This document shows, one piece after another, positions 24,058 through 32,551 of a stretch of DNA of 41,033 nt (the stretch's first letter is position 1; every line of letters starts with the position of its first letter). The notes below the pieces were generated by a model. That model ran no database searches, had not been told where the DNA came from, and saw nothing but the letters and a program-made list of their open reading frames with translations. The translations under genes were made by a program, and so were the position numbers. The DNA lies in assembly GCA_007693555.1 (NCBI GenBank), contig REDJ01000130.1:1-41033 (forward strand), read 5' to 3'. Source of the stretch: Bacteroidota bacterium. Lineage in GTDB: Bacteria > Bacteroidota > Bacteroidia > Bacteroidales > UBA7960.

Positions 24058-25185
24058 TTATCCCAGAAATTCAAGAACACTTTCGGTTATATATTTTAAT
24101 TGTTCTTCATCCAGTTCGGTGTGCATGGGTAGAGAAATTACCGATTTACTCAGCATTTCGGTCACGGGAAAATCTCCCTCCTTATATCTGGGATCAGTAT
24201 ATGCCTTTTGCATATGCATGGGCACCGGGTAGTAGATCATTGCCGGAATATCCTTTTCACCAAGGAATTTTTGCAGGGCAAACTGGTCAAGGTTTTCAAT
24301 TATTAAAGTATACTGATGAAAAACGTGAGTGGAAAATTTACTTCGAACGGGTGTTTTTATCCGGGGATGATTGGAAAACGCCCGGTCGTAAAAGCAGGCA
24401 GCTTTTCTGCGGGCTGCTGCATAATCATTCAGTCTTTTGAGTTTCACCCTGAGAATAGCAGCCTGAATACTGTCAAGACGGGAATTTACTCCTATAGAAT
24501 CATGATAGTATCTCACTTCCATACCATGATTTACAATTACCCTGAGTTTTTTTGCCAGTTCATCGTCATTGGTAAAAACGGCTCCGCCATCGCCATAGCA
24601 GCCCAGATTTTTGGAAGGGAAAAAAGATGTACAGCCAATTGTACCCAAAGTCCCTGCTTTTTTACGGGTACCATCACCAAAAATAAAATCTGCACCGATA
24701 GCCTGGGCATTATCTTCAATGATAAATAAATTATGCTTTTCTGCAAGCTCCAGCAGAGGCTCCATATCAACACACTGCCCGAAAAGATGCACAGGAACAA
24801 TAGCTTTGGTTTTGGGGCTTATGGCATTTTTAACTTTTTCCGGGTCAATATTGAATGTATCGGGCAAGACATCTACCAGCACGGGTGTCAGTCCCAGTAA
24901 AGCTATAACTTCAACAGTGGCAACAAATGTGAATGATGTGGTTATAACCTCGTCGCCCGGCTTCAGGTCAAGTGCCATCATGGCAACCTGCAGGGCATCG
25001 GTACCATTGGCGCATGGAATTACGTGCTTAACATCCAGATATTCCTCAAGGTCGTGTTGAAAGTTTTTTACTTCACTGCCATTGATATATTGTGTTGAAC
25101 GGATTACATCTATTACAGCAGTATCAATTTCCTGTTGGATCTTATCATATTGACTTTTCAGGTCAACCATCTGGATTTTTCTCAT
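24058..25185 (-). CDS. DegT/DnrJ/EryC1-family sugar aminotransferase (WbpE/WlbC-like)
   Basis: A PLP-dependent transaminase adds an amino group to a UDP-keto-sugar. The 375-residue protein shows [10 protein letters not shown] at the N-terminus, [44 protein letters not shown], and [16 protein letters not shown] with the PLP Lys192. These are the standard landmarks of the family. The neighbouring acetyltransferase and UDP-HexNAc dehydrogenase point to a WbpE/WlbC role, forming the 3-amino group of a diaminouronic acid. That route also needs a WbpB-type 3-dehydrogenase, which I do not find here. A different keto-sugar substrate remains possible. Confidence 0.9.
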   Translation of the reverse strand: MRKIQMVDLKSQYDKIQQEIDTAVIDVIRSTQYINGSEVKNFQHDLEEYLDVKHVIPCANGTDALQVAMMALDLKPGDEVITTSFTFVATVEVIALLGLTPVLVDVLPDTFNIDPEKVKNAISPKTKAIVPVHLFGQCVDMEPLLELAEKHNLFIIEDNAQAIGADFIFGDGTRKKAGTLGTIGCTSFFPSKNLGCYGDGGAVFTNDDELAKKLRVIVNHGMEVRYYHDSIGVNSRLDSIQAAILRVKLKRLNDYAAARRKAACFYDRAFSNHPRIKTPVRSKFSTHVFHQYTLIIENLDQFALQKFLGEKDIPAMIYYPVPMHMQKAYTDPRYKEGDFPVTEMLSKSVISLPMHTELDEEQLKYITESVLEFLG

Positions 25186-25297
25186 GAGAAACTAATGTGT
25201 TGAAGATTAGCGATTTGTTTTGTATTATAAAAAAAGCGGTACAAAGATAAGAAGTTTTGTTTTGCCTGAATTAAGTGTTACACAGTATTGGAAACAA

Positions 25298-26146
25298 TTA
25301 TAGAATATTTTTAAATCTGTCGGGGATTTTGATAACAGGTTTTTCCCTTAGCATACCCGGTTTATTAACTGCAAAAATGGGACGAAAAAGGCTTTGCCTT
25401 CTTCTTGCAATGGGAAAAAATTCGTCACCCGGAATTGCTTTTTTCCTTAAAATCAAATTGAAAAGTGCAAACCGCCTGTTAAAATGACCTGACCATCCGC
25501 TCTTATTTAATTCTGATTTTTCAATTTTTTTTCTGCACATTTCGTAATCTACCATTCCAAAGTGAAACAGATAAAGATTGGGGTCAATTGTGAAATTTTT
25601 GCCTTTTACCCGGTGGAAGCCTGAACCCCAAATAACAGGCCGGGTTGCAACAATTGCTTTGGTATACCTGGCCGAAACATGTGCAAAACTTCTTTGCTGA
25701 AGAAAGGGTTTGGATGGGTCAATGGGTCCTTCTTTTTCGGTATGCTGCCCCACATCAAGACCCAGGGCTGATAAAGAAGAAGTTGAGACGGGTTTTTGTA
25801 AATATTCAACAAGGACTTTACCGCAATCAGGGTCTGCTACAATGTATTCATCAATATCATGGGCAATTACAATATCATAGTCATCAAAAAGACCTTTTGC
25901 TATGTTGGAAACAAGTCTTGCCCTGTATCTGTCTCCTTTTGATCTTGTCATGGGAGTATGTTCCTTTTGAATGATATTGATGAGTTCGTGTTTTTCAGGA
26001 AAGGGCTGGTCGTATCCATCAATAATCAGATACAGATTTTTATAACCCAGTTGTTCTCCATAATAATCTATCCATTTATGCACAAAAAAATTATCATTGC
26101 GCACCATGGAGATAGCAGCTATCTTTTTGGCTTTGGAATGGGTCAT
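25298..26146 (-). CDS. Glycosyltransferase family 2-like protein (Glyco_tranf_2_4 type)
   Basis: A 282-residue predicted glycosyltransferase opens with AAISMVRNDNFFVHKWIDYYG, the hallmark of the family that includes PF13704 and GT92-like enzymes. The DxD-like motif is HDIDEYIV (about residues 94-101), where the Asp residues would hold the metal and nucleotide sugar. WGSGFHRVKG and FHFGMVDYEMC further resemble that family. There is no signal or membrane segment. It is the first minus-strand gene of the polysaccharide run, 112 bp before the aminotransferase. Donor and acceptor are unknown. Confidence 0.78.
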   Translation of the reverse strand: MTHSKAKKIAAISMVRNDNFFVHKWIDYYGEQLGYKNLYLIIDGYDQPFPEKHELINIIQKEHTPMTRSKGDRYRARLVSNIAKGLFDDYDIVIAHDIDEYIVADPDCGKVLVEYLQKPVSTSSLSALGLDVGQHTEKEGPIDPSKPFLQQRSFAHVSARYTKAIVATRPVIWGSGFHRVKGKNFTIDPNLYLFHFGMVDYEMCRKKIEKSELNKSGWSGHFNRRFALFNLILRKKAIPGDEFFPIARRRQSLFRPIFAVNKPGMLREKPVIKIPDRFKNIL

Positions 26147-26240
26147 AAAAAGCAGTTAAATATTGGCTGATAAATGATTTATATTTTCCATGAGTATGGT
26201 TTCTCACTTTTTTTCATGCGCAAAAATGCAAAAAAAAAGC

Positions 26241-26261
26241 CACAATTATTGTGTATTTTTG
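26241..26261 (+). promoter_or_regulatory. Palindrome and -7-like box before the Stealth gene
   Basis: CACAATTATTGTG (26241-26253) is a perfect 13-bp palindrome directly followed by TATTTTTG (26254-26261), which fits the Bacteroidota -7 consensus TAnnTTTG. Transcription would start near 26268, upstream of the preferred ATG at 26326 but downstream of any start at 26251. No -33 box is evident. The palindrome could be an operator. Confidence 0.35.
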
Positions 26262-26325
26262 TCGACCGGTTGCCGGAAAGTTTGATCAGTATTTGATTGA
26301 TGCCCTGGTGGCCTGTCTCACAAAT

Positions 26326-27345
26326 ATGATAAAAGATACCGATAACCTGAAAAATAATGACCCGATAGATGTAGTTATTTGCTGGGTTGATGGAGATGAT
26401 CCCCGCCATCAGCAAAAGATGGCTCCCTTTTTGAAAAATATAAATCGCAGTAGTATCCCGGGTGCTCACCCCACAAGATTTGCATCGGTAAATGAAATCA
26501 GATATTGTGTGTTATCTGTGTTAACCTTTGCACCCTTTGTAAGGAACATATATATTGTAACCGATGAACAGGACCCTGGTGTGCATGATGAGGTGAAAAA
26601 GTACTTCCCTGAAAAAGCGCATTCAGTTAAAATTGTTGATCATACAGAGATTTTCAGGGGTTATGAAAAATATTTACCAACCTTTAGCAGCAGGGCAATT
26701 GAGAGTATGATCTGGCGAATTGAAGGCCTTTCAGACAGTTTCATCTATCTTAATGACGATAACTTCCTGATTCGCGAAACACAAAAAGAAGATTTTTTTG
26801 TGAATAACCGTCCTGTTTTGCGGGGTAACTGGTGCTATGACCAGTATTTGCGATTATCGTGGAAAAAGCTTCAAACCGGTATACAAAAATACTTACTGGG
26901 GAATAAAAATTTTCAGGCACGTTCTTCTTTTCATCTGGTTCAATGGAAATCAGCTCATTACCTGGGAATGAAATGGAGATATTTTTACATGGACCATACC
27001 CCTCATCCTTTGAAAAGGAAGTCCGCCGAAGATTTTTTTCTGAACAACAGAATCATGCTTGAAACAAATCTGGAGCACCGGTTTAAGAATCATCGTCAAT
27101 TAAATCTTATCTCCTTGCTCTATCATTGTGAATTATTGCAAAGCAATACACATATTTTGAAACCGGCTTTAGCCTATTTGCAGCCATATAAAAGATCTGA
27201 AAAATATCTGGAAAGGAAGATCAGTTTTTGTGAGCAAAACAATGATATTAAATTTTTATGTATCCAGAGTATGGAAATGTGCAATAAAGATCAGCAAAAA
27301 AAGGTTTTTGACTGGCTGGATCATTTGCTTGGTTTAAAATCCTGA
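26326..27345 (+). CDS. Stealth-family sugar-phosphate transferase
   Basis: Stealth proteins are bacterial (and eukaryotic GlcNAc-1-phosphotransferase-like) enzymes that join sugars through phosphodiester links in capsule or exopolysaccharide. The 339-residue protein shows conserved region 1 (IDVVICWVDGDDP, near residue 13), region 2 (RFASVNEIRYCVLSVL, FVRNIYIVTDEQDPG, SSRAIESMIWRI, FIYLNDDNFLI), region 3 (YMDHTPHPLKRKSAEDFF) and region 4 (RQLNLISLLYHCELLQ). The upstream in-frame ATG at 26251 lies within the likely promoter, so the ATG at 26326 is preferred. It is divergent from the GT gene and 90 bp ahead of an O-antigen ligase-like gene. Substrate is unknown. Confidence 0.85.
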   Translation: MIKDTDNLKNNDPIDVVICWVDGDDPRHQQKMAPFLKNINRSSIPGAHPTRFASVNEIRYCVLSVLTFAPFVRNIYIVTDEQDPGVHDEVKKYFPEKAHSVKIVDHTEIFRGYEKYLPTFSSRAIESMIWRIEGLSDSFIYLNDDNFLIRETQKEDFFVNNRPVLRGNWCYDQYLRLSWKKLQTGIQKYLLGNKNFQARSSFHLVQWKSAHYLGMKWRYFYMDHTPHPLKRKSAEDFFLNNRIMLETNLEHRFKNHRQLNLISLLYHCELLQSNTHILKPALAYLQPYKRSEKYLERKISFCEQNNDIKFLCIQSMEMCNKDQQKKVFDWLDHLLGLKS

Positions 27346-27435
27346 GTATATTTACCAGATTAAGGATAAGACTACTAAATGTCATAAAAGGATACAATCG
27401 TTCTGCAAAACAACTCAAAATATTATTAATAACCG

Positions 27436-29061
27436 ATGATTCAAATTCTTATCAATAGTTTTAAATTGAAGCAGGATGAGAGAATATGGGATTTCATCAT
27501 GTTTTTAATTCTATGTGTCCTGGTCATTAGTCTTCCCACATCCAGGGCATTTGTGAGTATAACGCAGGGTCTTTTGGCAGCGAACTGGTTGGCCGGAAGA
27601 GACTTCAAAGAGAAACTTCAAAGATTTTCAGCAAACAAACCGGCTGTTTATCTTGTCGCACTGTTTTTTGTATATGTAATAGGTTTGCTCTGGACAGGTG
27701 ATCTGAACTATGGCGTGGGGCAGGTATTAAAAGACAAACTGCCTTTTTTGTCCCTGGTTTTTGTGGTATCCTCAAGTCGAATGATCCCAGAAGAAAGAAT
27801 TCACTCCCTCTTTATTCTGTTTTCATTGTCTGTTTTATTTGCTACACTAATCGGATTTATTACCTATGTATCCGGTAATTTTACTGATACAAGGGAATTG
27901 TCTCCTTTTATACTTCATGTACATCTTAGCATGATGATTGTTTTAACCATTTTTTTGTTTCCCTGGGTCGCGAAACAGTTAAATATTAGCCGGACGTGGT
28001 ATTATGCATCGATTCTGGTTTCGGTCTGGTTGTTATTTTATTTGTTTATTCTGAGCAGCCTCACAGGTATTTTAAGTCTTTTGGGTGTTGGTCTTTTTGT
28101 TTTATTGCGTTTCGTCTTCCGGAAACCTGTTTTATTAAGGGTAGCTTTGGTAAGTTTTGTTTTTCTTGCAGGTGCATTGGCTTCATTCTATGTTATCAAC
28201 CAGGTCACCAAACCATTAAGTCTTTCAATTGAACCCGACCCGGCTTCTCTGCAGGAATTAACAGCCGAAGGCAATCCTTATCTTCATAATTTTCAGGATG
28301 ATCTTAGAGAAAACGGCCACCTGGTATATTTCTTCATTTCTGATAATGAGCTGCGAAAGGCCTGGAATAGCAGGAGTTATATTGATTTTGACAGCCTGGA
28401 TGAAGCAGGCAATGAAATCAGATACACAATATACAGGTATCTTTCTTCCAGGGGTCTCAGAAAAGACAAAGAAGGTTTAAGCAACATAGATGAGAATGAA
28501 GTGCAGGCTATTGAAAGAGGTGTTGTAAATTACTTGCATTTAGATTGGCCCATGCTGATGGTCAGGTTGCACCAAACCCTTTGGGAATATCAGGAGTATC
28601 AAAGAACAAGAGATCCACATGGTCATTCTTTTACAAAAAGGATTGAAATCTGGAGAGGAACATGGCTTGCATTCACTCGATATCCCATATTAGGATGGGG
28701 TACCGGTGATGTATTGCATGCAATTGATTTTGGATTGGAAAAAATGAATTCAAAACTGGAAGACCATCGATTGCGTCATCCCCACAATCAGTTTCTGCAT
28801 GTATTGGTAATGATGGGAATTGTTGGCTTTATAATCATATTTGGACTGATATTCTTTTTTATCAAATCATCGGGAGCTGTCCGCTTTTTCCCTTTTAATA
28901 TTTTTCTCATAATCATGTTTGTTTCTATGTTGGGAAACAGTCCGCTTGACTCACAAATATCTCTCAACTTTTTTCTTTTCTTTTGCCTTGTTTTTGGAAT
29001 ATCATTGAAAAATAATGCTGCGTTATATCCTGAGAAAAGACAGAACTCTGATGATATCTAA
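27436..29061 (+). CDS. O-antigen ligase/polymerase family membrane protein (Wzy_C)
   Basis: This 541-residue polytopic inner-membrane protein has about 10-12 hydrophobic segments and one long hydrophilic loop (about residues 255-430). That layout is typical of WaaL ligases and Wzy polymerases, whose periplasmic loop carries the active residues. RIEIWRGTWLAFTRYPILGWG followed by RHPHNQFLHVLVMMGIVG is the Wzy_C signature, with the HPHNQ His proposed as catalytic in ligases. It would join or polymerise lipid-linked glycan in the periplasm. Ligase and polymerase cannot be separated by sequence here. It probably shares a transcript with the Stealth gene. Confidence 0.88.
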   Translation: MIQILINSFKLKQDERIWDFIMFLILCVLVISLPTSRAFVSITQGLLAANWLAGRDFKEKLQRFSANKPAVYLVALFFVYVIGLLWTGDLNYGVGQVLKDKLPFLSLVFVVSSSRMIPEERIHSLFILFSLSVLFATLIGFITYVSGNFTDTRELSPFILHVHLSMMIVLTIFLFPWVAKQLNISRTWYYASILVSVWLLFYLFILSSLTGILSLLGVGLFVLLRFVFRKPVLLRVALVSFVFLAGALASFYVINQVTKPLSLSIEPDPASLQELTAEGNPYLHNFQDDLRENGHLVYFFISDNELRKAWNSRSYIDFDSLDEAGNEIRYTIYRYLSSRGLRKDKEGLSNIDENEVQAIERGVVNYLHLDWPMLMVRLHQTLWEYQEYQRTRDPHGHSFTKRIEIWRGTWLAFTRYPILGWGTGDVLHAIDFGLEKMNSKLEDHRLRHPHNQFLHVLVMMGIVGFIIIFGLIFFFIKSSGAVRFFPFNIFLIIMFVSMLGNSPLDSQISLNFFLFFCLVFGISLKNNAALYPEKRQNSDDI

Positions 29062-29085
29062 TCAAACTACCCAGGTCGGTATTCT

Positions 29086-29679
29086 TCATTTTTTGTATTT
29101 CATGACCAGCCTCTCATACTGGCGCCTTAGTTTTTTTTTCTTTTGTAAATTTAATATCAAATGAATCTGAAAAGGGAATGCTTTCCAGCCAATTTGTTTG
29201 TAGTCAATGATTAGGGGTACCCATTCATCCTTACTTTTTTTTAATACAAACATATTGTTTCCGTTGAAAACATCAAAAAACCAGATTTCATGTTCAATCA
29301 GAAATTGAAATAGAAAATCAACCTCTTTCCAGAACTTTTCATTTGCAGCACCATCATGCTTTTTAAGTGACAGAGAGGGAGTGCCATCATAGTCAAGGGG
29401 CATGGATGTTACCACAAAGTTTTCCCTGGCTTCATGAACCGGATTGAAAAATCTTTTGATTTCATCAGGCAATCTTTTGTAGGTTTCGTATTCTTCAAGG
29501 TTTAACTTTTTTCGGAAATACTTTAACTGTATCTTTCTGATTAACCCGGGTTTGGGATTAATTATTTTAATACAGATATCTGCATAGCCCTTCACTGAAT
29601 AACAGTCTCTGAAATAACCACCCCCGATTTTCTGATCAAAAATCAGTTTCCCTCTCTTCGTCATTTGAAATTTGCTCAT
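29086..29679 (-). CDS. YrbL-family kinase-like protein
   Basis: The 197-residue protein resembles the PhoP-regulated YrbL family, a small atypical kinase fold. Visible landmarks are a glycine-rich start (IGGGYFRDCYSV), a Lys in DICIKIINPKP, LEEYETYKRL, and a catalytic-type segment HEIWFFDVFNGNNMFV followed by PLIIDYKQIGW. The pattern parallels HxD...N and DxG of kinases with substitutions. It converges on the O-antigen ligase gene, 24 bp apart. In a lipopolysaccharide context a sugar or lipid A core kinase is possible, but no member has a settled substrate that I know of. Confidence 0.7.
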   Translation of the reverse strand: MSKFQMTKRGKLIFDQKIGGGYFRDCYSVKGYADICIKIINPKPGLIRKIQLKYFRKKLNLEEYETYKRLPDEIKRFFNPVHEARENFVVTSMPLDYDGTPSLSLKKHDGAANEKFWKEVDFLFQFLIEHEIWFFDVFNGNNMFVLKKSKDEWVPLIIDYKQIGWKAFPFQIHLILNLQKKKKLRRQYERLVMKYKK

Positions 29680-29995
29680 CCGGTTAAGTATTTTTTGGCT
29701 AACTGGTTCCTGATAAATGTTTAAAATAATAAAGAAACCTTTTCAGCGGTTTAACCTTCCGGTTTTTCAGGAATGATAAGTCGCTGGTTTCTGATGACCA
29801 AATATAGAATATTTTTTTATGGTGTATTTCAGAGTTGGTTACAAATAGTTCGTCCTAAAAAAAATGCGAGCCCACAACCTTAATATATCAAAGATAAAAA
29901 CCATTCTATTAAGATGGCACTCATGAAGATTCATATTATTTTTTTAATTTTATCATCTCAAAAAAAAATTTGGTGCTGAATTTAAAACCTGAGAT
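29680..29995. other. AT-rich 316-bp intergenic region
   Basis: The stretch separates the divergent YrbL-like and YvlD-like genes and must contain their promoters. On the minus strand TATATTTG (29806 down to 29799) fits the -7 consensus, 120 bp before the YrbL start, without a -33 partner. A weak AAACC/GGTTT hairpin is near 29734-29751. I see no gene, repeat or RNA. Confidence 0.4.
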
Positions 29996-30349
29996 ATGAG
30001 TTTTTTAATAAAAATGATCGTAACTACTTTTGCGGTTGTTATTGGCTCTTACTTTTTACCTGGAGTAGTGGTTGCCGATTTTTTTACCGCCATTATTGTT
30101 GCCTTTGTGCTGGGGATACTAAATGCATTGCTCAAACCCATCCTTGTGATTCTTACCATTCCGGTAACGGTTCTTACTCTTGGGCTTTTTTTGCTGGTGA
30201 TCAATGCATTTATTATTCAGTTGGCGGCTTATTTTGTCAGAGGCTTTGATGTTGCCAGCTTTTGGTATGCTTTGCTTTTCAGCATCATTCTTTCCTTTAT
30301 TACCTGGATTTTAGAGCAGCCGGTAAGACCCAGAAATACAAGGTATTAG
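29996..30349 (+). CDS. Phage-holin-family / YvlD-like membrane protein
   Basis: A 117-residue protein with four hydrophobic segments matches the PF04020 family, represented by YvlD of Bacillus and cyanobacterial relatives. Diagnostic features are the loop LNALLKPILVILTIPVTVLTLGLF, of which NALLKP and TLGLF are the most conserved parts, and the terminal short basic tail. The name holin is historical, and members are ordinary membrane proteins with a suspected envelope-stress role. No prophage genes surround it. It stands alone with about 115 bp before the next gene on the same strand. Confidence 0.85.
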   Translation: MSFLIKMIVTTFAVVIGSYFLPGVVVADFFTAIIVAFVLGILNALLKPILVILTIPVTVLTLGLFLLVINAFIIQLAAYFVRGFDVASFWYALLFSIILSFITWILEQPVRPRNTRY

Positions 30350-30463
30350 CAGGACTTCTTTCCGGTTAATTTTCATGCCTTAATTCCCTTTTTCAGTGTT
30401 TGGCACGTGAATTGGTATTGCCTAATCGAATGAGTTATTCACCAATTTACGGAGGACCATACC

Positions 30464-31255
30464 ATGAAAAAATCAGCACATTTATCCGCAAGTTACAAGG
30501 AAGCAACTTTTGCCTCCCATTTTAAAAGTGCCGGTAACGTAAAAATAATGACCGGTTTTCTTGCAACTCTCATTCTGATGCTGCTATTACCAATTGCAAA
30601 TGCAAATGGTCATCCGGCTGCATCTGAATTGCACCTGCGTCTGCACGACAATGCTTTTTTTACTGTAGTCATCAATAATCAACAATACAATCATATCAGT
30701 AATCAACATGTTATCGGAAATTTAAGACCCGGCAGGCACTACATGCAGGTAATACGATACAACACTGTTTATAATGGTTTCGGTTATTCATTCCAGCATC
30801 CGACTGTGATATTTTCAGGTCACATCAACATAAAAGGCAGGCACCGCATATTTGCAATGATTGATCACAGAGGTCGCTATCGTATTGAAGATTCATATGT
30901 TTTGCATCATGCACCTCCTTCTTATCATCAGGGCTATGCTCCTGCAGGATACCACTATATGCCCCCTGTTATGGGTCACCAGGCTTTTGCAATGTTGAAG
31001 AACACTATTGCTTCAACCAGTTTCGACAGCTCAAGGCTGAAAATAGCAGAACAGGCCATCGCTGCCAGCAATGTTACCTCAGCACAGGTTTATGAACTGA
31101 TGCAACTGCTCACTTTCGAATCCAACAGGTTGAAACTCGCACAGTTTGCCTACGCTTACACTGTTGACAAACATAATTACTTCCTGGTAAACAGGGCCTT
31201 TAGCTTCAACAGCAGCATAACCAGACTCAATTCATATATTGCTCACAACTTCTGA
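30464..31255 (+). CDS. DUF4476 secreted protein
   Basis: The 263-residue protein has a DUF4476 C-terminal domain (about residues 165-258), a helical repeat in which SFDSSRLKIAEQAI and TFESNRLKLAQFAY are clearly duplicated. Residues about 55-150 form a beta-rich His/Tyr-containing region (LHLRLHDNAFFTVVINNQ). The start at 30464 has a strong GGAGG 9 nt upstream, unusual in Bacteroidota. The hydrophobic signal (FLATLILMLLLPIANANG) follows a 28-residue polar N-region, so Met29 at 30548 could be the true secretion start. The function is unknown, but export to the periplasm is likely. It ends at a strong terminator. Confidence 0.75.
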   Translation: MKKSAHLSASYKEATFASHFKSAGNVKIMTGFLATLILMLLLPIANANGHPAASELHLRLHDNAFFTVVINNQQYNHISNQHVIGNLRPGRHYMQVIRYNTVYNGFGYSFQHPTVIFSGHINIKGRHRIFAMIDHRGRYRIEDSYVLHHAPPSYHQGYAPAGYHYMPPVMGHQAFAMLKNTIASTSFDSSRLKIAEQAIAASNVTSAQVYELMQLLTFESNRLKLAQFAYAYTVDKHNYFLVNRAFSFNSSITRLNSYIAHNF

Positions 31256-31276
31256 TATTACTAATTCATTAAATTT

Positions 31277-31311
31277 GCAGAGACGCATCGGTTAGCGTCT
31301 CTGCTTTTTTT
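31277..31311. terminator. Terminator after the DUF4476 gene
   Basis: GCAGAGACGC (31277-31286) pairs perfectly with GCGTCTCTGC (31295-31304) around an 8-nt loop and is followed by seven T's (31305-31311). The T tract overlaps the stop codon of the convergent alcohol dehydrogenase gene, for which the hairpin may also act as terminator. Confidence 0.9.
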
Positions 31312-32464
31312 AAGCCATGTATTCCAGCAACTTATCATAATCTTTCTCATCAAGCTCATATACCAGCCCGCTTACTTTATTTTTTATCATAACCTTTTTC
31401 AGTTTTGCTCTAACCTGCTCATCTGAAATATCGATACCAACTTCTTTGAGCGTGACAGGGCTCCCCAGTCCTTTAAACACATATTCCATTTTGTGAATGA
31501 TATCATCAACCGAATGGGTTTCAAAAAGTGCAGTACCTAGTTCCTGGATACGTTTTGGAATTCTGTCTTTCTGCAGCTTAAACCAGGCTGGGTAGGCAAT
31601 GGAGAGTGAAGCTCCGTGAGGTACGTCATAAGTAACAGACAGGCAATGCCCGATGGCATGCACACCCCAGTCCTGGTGTTTTTTGCCAAAAACAGTCATC
31701 CCGTTTAGGGCACAAGTAGCAGCAAACATAATACGTGCCCTCAGGTCATAATTTGTTAAATCATCAAGAAGTTCAGGGCCATATTTCATGGCTTCCCTGA
31801 TAATGGCTGATGTAAACCTGTCGGTAAGTGAAGCATCTCCCTGTCCGAACCATGCTTCCAGCGAATGTGCAATTAAATCAACAATACCATAGGCAGTATA
31901 ATCGCGCGATACAGTCAGAGTAAAAGATGGATCCAGGAAACTGTGCTTTGGGTAAATTAATTTGTTCCCATAGCCTTTTTTTACTTGCTGACAGTTATTC
32001 TGAACTACTGCATAAGGATTCATTTCAGTTCCGGTCGCTGCAAGGGTAAGCACTGCAATCAGGGGTAAAGCATCGGTGGGTTTATGCTTTTCTTCCATGA
32101 TATCCCATGCCGGACCATCGTATTTTGCTGCCAGGGCAATGATCTTTGCACTGTCAATAACACTGCCGCCACCCAGGGCAACAATAACTTCTGCCTTTAT
32201 CTCTTTGGCTAAAGCAGCCGCTTTATCAACATCTTCAATGATGGGATTGGATTTAATACCACTGAATTCGGTTACTTCAAGTCCTGCTTCTTTCAATCGT
32301 TCCATTACCTTGTCCCATGCACCGCTGGCTTTGGCAGATCCCTGACCGGTTACAATCAAAACCTTTTTACCGTAATCAGAGGTTACCTTTCCTATCTTAT
32401 CTGTTACACCATCGCCAAAATGGAGCTTGACAGGATTGTACATCACAAAGTTTTCCATATCCAA
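31310..32464 (-). CDS. Iron-containing alcohol dehydrogenase (BDH/YqhD type)
   Basis: A group III metal-dependent alcohol dehydrogenase of 384 residues reduces or oxidises aldehydes and alcohols with NAD(P)H. The nucleotide region includes GGGSVIDSAKIIA, and the catalytic metal ligands are Asp196 and His200 (DLIAHSLEAWF), His269 and His283 (HAIGHCLSVTYDVPHG). The N-terminal MYNPVKLHFGDG is characteristic of the butanol dehydrogenase/YqhD branch, which usually prefers NADPH and removes reactive aldehydes. No operon partner is apparent. Met3 (32458) is an alternative start. Confidence 0.92.
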   Translation of the reverse strand: MDMENFVMYNPVKLHFGDGVTDKIGKVTSDYGKKVLIVTGQGSAKASGAWDKVMERLKEAGLEVTEFSGIKSNPIIEDVDKAAALAKEIKAEVIVALGGGSVIDSAKIIALAAKYDGPAWDIMEEKHKPTDALPLIAVLTLAATGTEMNPYAVVQNNCQQVKKGYGNKLIYPKHSFLDPSFTLTVSRDYTAYGIVDLIAHSLEAWFGQGDASLTDRFTSAIIREAMKYGPELLDDLTNYDLRARIMFAATCALNGMTVFGKKHQDWGVHAIGHCLSVTYDVPHGASLSIAYPAWFKLQKDRIPKRIQELGTALFETHSVDDIIHKMEYVFKGLGSPVTLKEVGIDISDEQVRAKLKKVMIKNKVSGLVYELDEKDYDKLLEYMA

Positions 32465-32551
32465 TGTTTTTCACAAATATAAGCAAATGAGAAAATGATA
32501 ATATGTTTTAAGCCGCCTGATGAAAAGTTATTATTCAGGCCATTTCTGTAA

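Noticed and set aside
29996-30349. Phage holin as evidence of a prophage
   Set aside because: The family name is historical. No integrase, capsid or lysis genes are present, and the protein fits YvlD-like membrane proteins.
32515-32540. GCCTGA/TCAGGC stem after the DUF4249 gene as a terminator
   Set aside because: Only six base pairs with a 14-nt loop and no U tract, so it is not convincing.
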